A DNA stretch of 64,000 nucleotides from Euleptes europaea (Eukaryota; Chordata; Lepidosauria; Squamata; Sphaerodactylidae), in contig NC_079312.1 of the NCBI RefSeq assembly GCF_029931775.1, forward strand, positions 16,685,821 through 16,749,820. Reading direction: 5' to 3'. Shown in pieces: positions 32,801 through 44,800 of the stretch. A program made the position numbers and the translations under genes. Under the pieces are notes generated by a model, which saw only the letters and a list, made by a program, of their open reading frames with translations, was not told where the DNA came from and searched no databases. Position 1 is the first letter of the stretch. The number at the start of each line of letters is the position of its first letter.

Positions 32801-35800
32801 AAACATGCAAAGGGCGGGGCAGGTGTGAAGAATTTTGCAAAACAATACGACTGCAAAGCAACACAAGCACGCAATGCAACACCTTTGCAACAGTGCAAAG
32901 CAACACCTGACACCTGGGAGTTTGCAAAACATGGAAAGGGACAGAGGCAGCTAGCTATGCATAATGAGCAGGAGGGGGTGGAATTTCTCCTTTTGCATTG
33001 GACTTGGGACCAGGCAGATGCATTCTTTAAGTCACCATTTGAAAACCAGTTTTGAGCAAGCATCAAAATAACCTAACTGATCTTATGAATGAGGGAAAAC
33101 CTGAAGACATAAAAATGAAGCCCCCCCTCAAACCAGGGAGAGAGAGACTGGAGGGGGAACACACACCCCAGGCAGAACCGGCAAAAGCCCCCTTTGGCTT
33201 CCCCCCCACCCACAGAAACTGCTCCCTCCCCCCACACACACAGACTCTGCTTTCCTCCCCCCCCCCACACACAGAAAAGAAAAATTACAGATTAAAGCCC
33301 CCAAAGGGGTCTTACTGTGGCTGTCTTCTGTTCCATCAGGAGGGGCTGGGAGGCTGGGTAATCCAATATGATTCCATTTGTATCCAATATGAGATCCATA
33401 TGTATGCATCTCTCGAGGGTGATCCATTCATCCCAATAGGGAAAAGGGGAAAGCCCATATCTCGGGGGGCCCTGACCCAATGTTTACAAAACTTAGGTGG
33501 TCTCTTAAGAAGCCTTGTCTGAAGCTCCGCTGAAAGTTTGGGGTCGGCACACCCAAAAATGCGCCCCCTGCAGCCACGGAAAGAGAAAAGGGGGGGAGCC
33601 GATATTTCTGCCCCCACTGAACCCATCTTTACAAAACTTGGGTGGTCTCTTAAGAAGGATTTTCTGAAGCTATGATAAAAGTTTGGGGGCTGCATCCCCA
33701 AAAAAGCGCCCCCTGCAGCCACGGAAAGAGAAAAGGGGGGGAGCCGATATTTCTGCCCCCACTGAACCCATCTTTACAAAACTTGGAGGGTCTCTTAAGA
33801 AGGATTTGCTGAAGCTATGATAAAAGTTTGGGGGCTGCACCCCAAAAAAAGCGCCCCCTGCAGCCATGGAAAGAAAAAGGGGGGGAGCCCATATCTCGGG
33901 ACCCCCTGACCCAATGTTTACAAAACTTAGGTTGTCTCTTAAGAAGGCTTGTCTGAATATCCCCTGAAAGTTTGGGGTCTGTACCCCAAAAAATGCACCC
34001 CCTGCAGCCACAGAAAGGAGCGAATGTGCACAAGCACCCCCGCACACACACACACGAGGATTTCCCTCTCTCTCTCTTTCCCCGGTGGGGCCGCACATCA
34101 GCTGATTCCTCCAGTACTCAATCCTGACTGATTGGCTAGAAGAAGACCCAGCTTGGCCACCGATTGGCTGGGGGAGGAGAATGCTTCTTACTGAAGGTTA
34201 TGCTGCTTACTGACGGCCCCGAATTGGCCGGATTTATTAGTGAACTCCCGAACTCGCTGAATTCGGCCCCCCCGGTTGCCCGCCATTTTTGAGTTCGGTT
34301 CGTCCCGAACTAAAAACCACCGAATCAAGGGAAATTCGGCTGGTTTTCAGTTCGGGCCGAACCGAATCAACAGCCCTACTCCTGGGTGTCCCGTGACACT
34401 TTCCGTAGGGAAACGCTCGGGCCTTGGGCCCAAACGGGGAGTGACAACATCTCTTTGTTGTCTCCTGGCTTGGCTGCTCCCTTGCTCATTTCCCTCTCCT
34501 TGTGCTTAGGGGGTGGTGTTGGGAAGTTGGCTCTCTTCAGGGCTGGCTCTGTTGGTGTCTGGCTGGCTGATTGTCCGGCAAAGCCACCAGGGGGCAGCAG
34601 CCTATTGGTAGAAGGTTTTAACTAGTCCCCCTTCGCATATTTTAAAAGCTAGCCTGGATTTGCTTTTAACCCTCTGCCTAGGGGTTGCTTGGGGTGGGAC
34701 ATTCTGCACTTACATCTAATTTGGGCTTTGATGAAAGTTTTGCCTTATGAAAAGGAGGAAACTTCAATTTTGGGTCTTTCTTTTCCCCCAGGATCAGTTC
34801 TGTGATTGTATGAAGGTTCTTCGGAGGAAGAAGGATATTATTCTAATGTATAAAGCCAATATAGTGAGAGAAAGCCAAGACCTGCTTGTAAGTGTCCTTA
34901 TTGCTGGGAGGTGGACAGACACTGGAAATGTACATTGGGGGAGGGGGACACTGAGTACAAAATGCAGAAAAGTCAAGCAAGAAGGCAGTCCCTTCCCATT
35001 CGGAATGGATTGGTTTCCCACAGAAAAGTTAATGAAAGACCACTTAGAATGAACTTTTGTGAATATCAAGGGGGACACCTTTCCTCTTATAGCTCTGCAA
35101 TACAAAGAGTTCTGGAAGTAACCATTGTGTCTATGCATAGGGGAGAGAGATGGGAGAAGCCGCAGCACATGTTTGAGTTTTGTAAAGTAAAACCACTCCA
35201 AGAAGAAAATAATGCAAAGATAATTCACGTGTACTTTGGATGGGTCCTTCTGAATCTTTCTCTTTTCCTACCCAATATTGATGCTATATCTGGGAAACTC
35301 AAAAGTGCCCTTCTGATAGGAGTCTCCCAAGGTCCCTCTTTCCACTGCAAAGACTGGCTGTACTCTTCTTTTCTTCCCATCTCAGAAGCAAACCAAAGGA
35401 GAGCGGCAGAAGATAGTGATCAAGTTCAGGCAACTGCATAAGTTTCTGGATAAGCAAGAGAAGCTTTTGCTGACCCAGATGGAAGAAATGGAGAAGGAGG
35501 TGACAAGAACCAGGGACCAGAACCTGGCTGAACTGTCTGAGGAGCTCTCCTCTCTGTACAGCCTCATCCGGGAGATGGAAGAGAAGAGTCAGCAGCCGGC
35601 CAGTGAACTCCTGCAGGTGAGAGTGTGGCAGGAACAGTCCAGCTTCCCCTTTGGGAGAAGGCTGCCTCCAAACCCTTTCTGTGTCTCCTTCTGCCTCATT
35701 TCATCTCCACCTAGGGGCAGTAGCCATGCAAAACTCCACCCCCTGGAAATGCAGCTCCCCCCTTGAGCCCTGTGCCTTTCCCTGATAGACTGAGGACACT

Positions 35801-38800
35801 CGGCTTCCATCTCAGAAGGAGAAGTGTGTTTGTGAAGCAACCAAATGTCTGGGGAACTACATGCAAGTCAAACCAGGTTCACGGGTAGCTCTTTCCAAAC
35901 AATCAGGAACGAGGGTTATAGGCAAGATTTTTCACAGCAAGTTTTAAAAGGAGGATGTCTGTGGGGAGCGGGGAATGTAGCTTATACTGGTTGCGTGCAG
36001 AGAGGTGTGCAAAAATGCACAAAAACACACACAAGGGCAACAACAAGGGGTGCAGGAATGGCATCCACACACCCGTTGCTGGCACCACTGTGCTTGCTGC
36101 TGCCAATCTGTCACATCTGTGCAGATGCAATGGAATTTGTGCCCAGACCCCCCATTCCCTGCTGAGACACATGGCAACACTGCAGGGAGAAGGGGGGAAG
36201 CCCTTTAAAGGGCTACAAGGTGACAGAATTTGGCTCTTCTCCTCTCAGTCCCTGCGGCCACCATCTCTGCTCCCATCAGAGGGCTTTTCTCAGGCTTTAC
36301 AGAAAAGGGCAAATGGCTAGATTGCTCTAGCGTTGTAACACTATAATGATCTGTTGCACTAATTCCTAGCTTTCATTTTAGAGGAAGTAAAGTGCAGGCT
36401 GCACATTTCTAGTTATAACTCTGCAACAACAAGAAAAAAATATGAAAGCTGGGGCTGGTATGTTGTTACAATGCAACTGTAACATGGCTATTTTTTTAAA
36501 CCTGGAATTGCCCTCCAGCACGGAAAGAAGGAAAATAACATTCCTTGCAGGGCTGAGGCAAGGAATGTTGCTGGGAATACCTCTGCTTCCACAGGCGGCC
36601 ACAAGAACTACACACCCTAATCTGAGGGCTTCCTGCCCTCCATGTGAAGGAAAATCCCTTTGTGAAAGTGGCCACTGTTGAGATCACCCAGCTCTGCTCT
36701 GAAATGGCCCCACTTTCTTGATATTATCCTCATGAAAATTTTCTCCTACTTTTATGGAGATGCACCCCCAGCCTTCAAGTGGGGTCTGCTTCCTGGATGG
36801 AAGAGAAGGGCCAGAGCACAGAATCTTCCAGGGTCTGAGGGGTCTTCCTGGGATGGCCTTTTAGCAACCATTGAGGTCTTCTTTCTTTCTCTCTGCCACT
36901 TTTCTTTAGGATGCCAGAAGCACCTTGCAGAGGTAAGTGGATCTTTCTCATTAACCTTCTTAATGCTGGGAAGGGTCTGGGAATCCTGTGAAGCATGTGC
37001 TCCTTCAGGATCATAGCTGAGGATCAAATCAGGTGTAATTAAGATCATGGATCTCCAGCCATCTGTCAGTGGCATATAGGGTTGCCAACCTCCAGGTACT
37101 GAAGGAGAAAATTAGACACCTCTGTACACGTATCAGGAAGATGAGAAAATCAGTACAGGAACATAGCTGTCAACAGTGCCAATTATATTTAAGCTATATC
37201 CTTCACAGTATATGGTATAAAATCCACCAGTAACAGATATATTCATACAATGAAAGGACGTGCAATTTTTCATTATTATCCAAACAGGTAAGTCTCCATA
37301 AATTCCTCTATCAGGTAAGTAATGGAACAAAGTTCATTGGAAGATTCTCTTAGATGTTTGCTCAATATAACCGCTGCAAGATGAAATAATCAAAGGAGAA
37401 TACGATCGTTTCGGGGCACATAGCCCATTTCTTCCACTCAAGTGGCGTTATTCACACAGTCTATTCAGAATAGACTATGTGAATAACGCCACCTGAGTCC
37501 TTACCTAGATTGGAAGGAATTCAGCATCTTACCCCTTCGGGGGAAGCATTATGCATTTATTCCGGAAAAGGTTATTCGTTTGAAACCAAAAAATATGGAT
37601 GGTGATATATAATTGTATGCATCGTATTTTTGTAAGTATATGAAGTATATTTTTATAAGTATTTGAAGTGGTTTTTGTGAATATTTATAAATATTTATTA
37701 ACAAACATGTAATGCATTTTAAAGAGATGACTGCTTATGAAAAATTTTTTATGTGTTGTGTTGCATAGGAAGAACTGAAGAAGAAATGGGCTATGTGCCC
37801 CGAAACGATCGTATTCTCCTTTGATTATTTCATCTTGCAGCGGTTATATTGAGCAAACATCTAAGAGAATCTTCCAATGAACTTTGTTCCATTACTTACC
37901 TGATAGAGGAATTTATGGAGACTTACCTATTTGGATAATAATGTAAAATTGCACGTCCTTTCATTGTATGAATATATCTGTTACTGGTGGATTTTATACC
38001 ACATACTGTGAAGGATATAGCTTAAATATAATTGGCACTGTTGACAGCTATGTTCCTGTACTGATTTTTTCAACCTCCAGGTACTAGCTGGAGATCTCCT
38101 GCTATTACAACTGCTCCCAGCTGATAGAGATCAGTTTACCTGGAGAAAATGGCCGCTTTGGCAATTGGACTCTATCTCATTGAAGTCCCTCCCCTCCCCA
38201 AACCCCGCCTTCCTCAGGCTCCGCCCCAAAAACCTCCCACCGGTGGCAAAGAGAGACCTGGCAACCCTAGTGGTAAACAGCTTAAACACAGAGCCTCATC
38301 AATAGGCAAATGTGAAGTGAAGTAGCATTTTGGGGGGGGGGTGTCTGGGTTGCCACCTAGCTGTGCATCTCTAGAAGAGGGATCCCCAACCTTTTTGAGG
38401 CTGCAGGCACCTTTGGGATTCTGCCCTGGTGTGGTTGGTGCAGCCACAAAATGGCTGCCGCAGGGGGTAGAGCCAGCTACAAAATGAGTTTTGCCACTTA
38501 CCTTCCGCCATACAATGACGGTCCTTGAGATGTGGCCGCTGCTTCCAAAGCCATGTTTTAAAAACTACCTCATGAAAAACAGGGTTTGAGTCTCCTCAGC
38601 TACATTCGTTCCACAAAATGGCAGTTTGGAAACTTTTATCTGGCCAGATAATGCCTTCATTGACTGTTTCCACACTGGCAATTTGCCCCACGTTGAAGGC
38701 TGTGGCAAAGTGGAAAAGGCAGCAGTTTCCCCATCCTGCGTGCTTTTTGACTTTTTCTCCCCACATCAGCCACTGGGGCAAAGAAACCCACGATTAGGAA

Positions 38801-41800
38801 GCCATAACAACAGGGCTTCTGAAATAAAGTATTTGTCATGCTGAGCAACCAATGATACACAGCTGGCGATCCAAACATTTGTACCTCTGCTTTAACTCTC
38901 CCCAGGTAGTTTCAGAGGAAGAATAATTGTCATGGGACATTATTGGGGTCGAAGTTTCCATGCCTCCCTCCAGGGGCAAATAATTAAAAGGAACAGAAGG
39001 AAGCACACTTCCGGGTGTGGTGATGTCTTTGTGACCTGCTTCCTTCCACCGTCTCTCATCCTCCCTCTTGAGAACATAAGTAGAGCCTGCTGAGTGAGAC
39101 CAGTGGTCCATTAAGACCAGCATCCTGTTTCACACAGTGGCCAAGGGATGCCCCTGGATGGCCAACAAACATGGCACGGAGGCCGAGGTTCTCCCCTGCT
39201 GCTGCCTCCTAGCAGTATTATTCAGAGGTTGGCTGCCTCTGGCTATGGAGGCTCCCTTCAGTCATCAGGTCTCGTAGCCGCTCATGGACCTCTCCTCCAT
39301 GAATCCACTTAGTCCCATGTTAAAGCTGTCTGTGTTCATGGCCATCACTAACTCAACCTACAGTGAATTCTCAACTTCATTTGGTGCCCCTGAGTTCTAG
39401 TATTATGGGAGAGGGAGAAAAAGACGTGAAGACACTGAGCCTAATTCTGCCCTCCTCCATTTTCTCCTCACAACATCCCTGTCTGAGAGAAGGAGAGGGT
39501 GGTCTAAGGTCACCCTGTGAGCCACAAGGCTGAATGTGGGATTAAACCCAGGTCCTACAATTCTAGTCACAGGACACAGGAAGCTGCTGTAGACTGAATC
39601 AGATCCCTGGTCCATCAAAATTAGTATCGTCTACTCAGAGTGGCAGTGGCTCTCCAGGGTCTCTGATAGAGGTCTTTCACACCACCTACTACCTGATCCT
39701 TTGACCTGGAGATGCCAGGAATTGAACCCAGGACCATCTACCATTGAGCCACAGCCCCTCCCCTAGTTCTAACCCTGAAGTCCATAACTCTAACCACACC
39801 AGCTTTCTTTTTCTTTTCAATGGACATTTGTAAGGCAGATCTGGGCAGGCAATGTGTGGTGGGTGTTCTTAAGGCCAAACTTGATGTTTGCTTTTTAAAG
39901 AGTTGGGTCTGGGTTCCCCTCAGCCACACCGCAACTGTGGAAAATGACTGTTAAAAAAGTAAAAAAAGGAGGTACAAAAGCACCAGAGGTCTGGAACAAT
40001 GATTCAGAAAGAAACAAACTATTACCAAAGGGTGTATAATTTATATTTTAAAAAGTAAAAATACAGAGGATTATTATTATATTTACAAAATTGCATAATT
40101 GTACCACAATATATCCAACAACTCAGCAATTCTCAATTGCAGTACAAATATCAGTTTCATACATTGTGTGGCAATTCTAAAGAAAAGAATAAAGAATGGA
40201 AAGGCACACAACAAAAACACAGACAAGATGCTGGCTAGTTCCTGTTTCGAATCTTCATCAGCCCTGAACTGCCTTTGAGTAGGAGCGAATATGTTTTTCT
40301 TTTGAGGTCATACTATTCTACATATTATGATCTTGCCATTGAAATGTCAGTTTCTAAAGCAACTGGTGCAAAGTCATTGTTCCAGACCTCTGGTATTTTT
40401 TAACCTCTTTTTTCCTGTTATTCGGAGGCTACTGCCTCCCCCCTCCCCATTTTTCATGTCAAAACAGCTCCCGCTAAGAGAGTTACTTCCCCATTTTTGC
40501 TGTTTCACATGCACAGAATAGTCCAAGTGGAACAGCAGAAATGGAGAAAGAACTCCCCAGTTTCAGTGCAGTTTCAGCAGAGAGAAATGGCTGGGGGGGG
40601 GGGTGCTGACAGGAGCCCTTCCTCCCCCTGTGCTGGTGGTCTGAGCCCAAACGGGCTGTGTTTTATTTTTAATAACCATTCCCTTCAGCTGCTGTGTGGC
40701 TTTGGGGTCTCAGGAGCGACAGTGAGGTGGACGTTGCTCTCCAAAGAGCCCCCCATCTTGCTCTGCTTTCAGCCTCAGCCTGTGTCTCTCGGCTTCCTGC
40801 CGATTCCTTCCTCTGTTTCTCTGATTTGTCTGGGGTGGGGGATTGTGAATTGGATGGATGGTACCTTGACATGATTTTTCTCAAGGTGTGAAGAAAAGGA
40901 GGCGTCTGAGGATCCAGTGGCTTTTCTTCTTGCACTGAAGGGCCGCATGTGGGACTTCCCAGACTTAAATCCCCTTTTGGAGGGCATCAGCAAGCAATTC
41001 AAAGGTAAAGAACATAAGAATGGCCATGCTGGATCAGACCAAGGCCCATCAAGTCCAGCAGTCTGGACAACCAGGTACCTCTAAGGAAGCCCACAAACAA
41101 GACGACTGCAGCAGCACCATCCTGCCACAGCACCTAATATCATAGGCATGCTCTTCTGATACTGGAGAGAATAGGTGTGCATCATGACTAGTATCCATTT
41201 AACTAGTAGACATGGATAGCCCTCTCCTCCATGAACATGTTCACTCCCCACTTAAAGCCTTCGAAGTTGGCAGCCATCACCACATCCTGGGGCAGGGGGT
41301 TCCACAATTTCACTATGTGTTGTGTGAAGAAATACTTCCTTTCATCTGTTTTGAAGTTCTCACCCTCCACCTTCAGCAGATAACCCCATGTTCTGATAGT
41401 ATGAGAAAGGGAGAAAAGCTTCTCCCTGTCCACTCTCCATAGCATGCATAATTTTATAGACCTCTATCAAGTCTCCCCTTACTTGCCCTTTTTCTGTACC
41501 TTCCCAAGCTCAGCAATATCCTTTTTGGGGTGTGGCAACCAGAACTTTCAAGTATTTCAAGTGTGGTCTCCCCATAGATTTGTACAAGGGCAGTAGGATA
41601 GCAGTAGGATAGCAGCAGTTTTATTCTCTATTCCTTGTCTAACTATGGCCAGCATGGAATTTGCCTTTCACAGCAGCCGCACACTGGGTTGACATCTTCA
41701 TCGAGCTATCCACTACCATCCCAAGATCCCTTTCTTGGTCTGTCACTGCCAGCACAGATCCCATTAGTGTATATGTGAAGTTGGGATATTTTGCCTCAAT

Positions 41801-44800
41801 ATGCATCACTTTACACTTACATTGAATCTCATTTGCCATTTTAATGCCCATTCTTCCAGTATGTAGAGATCCTTCTGAAGCTCTTCACAGTCCGATTTTG
41901 TTTTAACCACCCTAAATAATTTGGTGTCATCTGCAAACTTGGCGACTTCACTGTTTAACCCCAACTCCAGGTTATTGATGAACAGGTTGAAAAGCACCTG
42001 TCCCAACACAGATCCCTGAGGCACCCCACTGCTCACATCCCACCATTGTGAGAACTGACCATTGATTCCTACCCTCTGCTTCCTATTTTTCAGCCAGCTC
42101 TCAATCATAAGAGGACTTGTCCTCTGATCCCATGACTATGAAGTTTGCTTAGCAGTCTTTGGTGGGGGACTTTGTCAAAAGCCTTTTGGAAATCCAAATA
42201 TACAATGTCCACAGGCTCATTCCTGTCCACATGCTTACTGACACTTGCCAAAAACTCTAATAGGTTAGTGAGACAGGACCTACCTTTACAGAAGCCATGT
42301 TGGGTTTTGCTTAGCAGGTCTTGCACTTCTATATGCTTGACAATTCTATCTTTAATAATGCTTTCCATCAATTTACCTGGAACAGATGTTAAGCTAACTA
42401 GCCTGTAATTTCCTGGATCCCTCCTGGAGCCCTTTTTATAGATGGGTGTTTTACTAGCCATTTCCCAGTCCTTTGGTACTTAGGGGACATGTTACATCAT
42501 CATTAGAATCCTAGAATCATAGAGTTTGAAGGGGCCATACGGGCCGTCTAGTCCAACCCCCTGTTTAATGCAGGATCAACTTAGAGCATCCCTGACATGT
42601 ATTCATCCAGCCTCTGCTTGAAGACTACCAGAGAGGGGGAGCCAGCTACCTCCCTAGGTAGCTGATTCTGCTGTTGAACTACTCTCACTGGGAAAAAAAA
42701 TCCTAATGTCCAGCTGGTACCTTTCCGCTCATAATTTATATCCATTCTTGCGAGTCCTATCTTCTGCTGCAAACAAGAATTGCTCCCTGCCCTCCTCTAA
42801 GTCTTTCAAATCCTTAAAGAGAGCCATCATGTCCCCCCCACAACCTCCTCTTTCCCAGACTGAACATTACCAAGAAGTTCAGCAATTTCCCATTTGAGTT
42901 CTTTAAGAACTCTAGGCTGGATACCGTCTGTTCCCGGTGACTTGTTAGTTTGCTGTTTGTCTATACATTCTAGAATTTCCTTCCTTGTTACAAGTATTTG
43001 CCCAAGCTCCTCATTCTTCCCTTCCTCAAACACCTGTTCAGGAAAAGGTATCTGCCCTATATCTTCACTGTTGAAGATAGATGAGAAGATTTCATTTAGC
43101 TTCTCAGCAACTGTTTTATCCTCCCATAGTGTTCCTTATCCTTCCATTTACTCCAATGGTCCCACGGCTTCCCTAGCTGGTTTCTTGTTCTTAATGTATT
43201 TGAAGGATTTCTCATTGTTGACCTTGTTGAGTTTACTGATATGGCCCTCAAAATCCTTTTTTGCATCCCTAATTGTCTGCTTGAACTTCCTTTGTGCAAG
43301 TTTCTGTTTACCTTTGTTTACCTTGTTTGGGCAAGCCTTCCAGTTTCTGACGGAAGCCTTTTTTTCTCTAATAGCTTCCTTCCCCTTCCCCGTTAGCCAT
43401 GGTGGTGACCTCCTGGACTTTATTCTACCTTTCCTGACCTGAGGTATACAATCTAGCTGAGTCTTTAATATTGAGGACTTGAGTAACCCAGAAACCATTT
43501 CCAGAGATTTAACCCTTTTATCTGTTCCTTTCAACTTCCTTTTTACTAGGTTTCTCATTTTACAGTAGTTCTCTCTTTTAAAGTCAAGTGTAATTGTATT
43601 AGATTTCTGAGGCACTTTTCCACATACATATAAATTAAATTTGATGCCATTGTGGTCACTGTTGCCAGCTGGTTCAACTACATCCACATCCTGCACTAAG
43701 TCTCTGGCTGTACCACTGAGGATTAAATCCAGGATTGCCTCCCCTCTGGTCAGTTCCACGACCAATTGTTTGAGGGCACAGTCATTGAGGATATCTAGAA
43801 ATTTTATCTCTTTGGCATGACTAGAGCGTGCATTTATCCAGTCAACATGAGGGTAGTTAAAGTCACCCATTGTTATGTTTTCATCTTCTTTGGATGCCTC
43901 CCTGGTTTCATTCTCCATCTCTAGATCACCCTGAGCCTTTTGGTCAGGGGGGTGATAGAATATCCCCAACAGTAAATTACCTTGGGGTCCTGGTATTGTA
44001 ACCCACAAGGATTCCCACTGGTTCTCTCCCTTCCACCAGGTTTCTGTGATGCTCTCTATTTCTATGTTTTCCGTTAAAACAAAATACTCTAAAACGTCCC
44101 CATTTTTGCTTGGAGTCTTCTGGCATTAGCATAGAAACACCTCCACACTCTCTCTCTCTTTCGACTTGCCTGGCTTGTGCCCTTGGGCATCCTTGAGTGG
44201 CTATCCTGCTTTACTTTATCACCACCTTTCATATCTACCCCATTTCCACATAGGCAATAGGAAGCATTTTTCCCTTTGTCCATTTCATGAGTTTGGTCAA
44301 ACTGGAAGCTTCTCAGCTCCCCCAGCTTCAGTCAAAAAACTGCTCTGCCACCTTTTTTATGTTATGCACCCACAATCTGGTTCCATCCTGGTTCAAGTGG
44401 AGCCCATCTCTTTTGAACAGTCCCACCTCGTCCTAAAATGTTGCCCAGTTCCTAACAAATCTAAAGTTCTCCTGTTTGCACCGCTGTCTCATCCATACAT
44501 TGAGACTCCCCAGTCTGGTCCTGTGCATGGGACAGGTAGCATTTCAGAGAAAGAGACCTTGGAGGTCCTGCCCTTTAGTCTCCTGCCTGGCAACCTAAAT
44601 TTGGCTTCCTAACTCACTAGACTGCTTCTCTTTATGGACTCTTTGTCTCTGTGACTCTCCACTGGCAGATATGGTTCATTCGCAATTAGTCCCAAATATA
44701 TAGTTCTATCCCGCCTCCCTCCTGCTTTAGCCAGTCACCCTGATGGAGCCTACCTACTAAAGTAGGGTGTGTGGGTCACCTATTCACCAACCTGAACAAT

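Noticed and set aside
32540-33066. Open frames of about 170 codons inside the hAT element, on both strands
   Set aside because: They consist of the internal repeats and simple words, carry no transposase motif and are not conserved as protein.
33450-34020. Regularly spaced units resembling a CRISPR array
   Set aside because: Units are 144 bp and adjacent without unique spacers, inside a eukaryotic hAT transposon.
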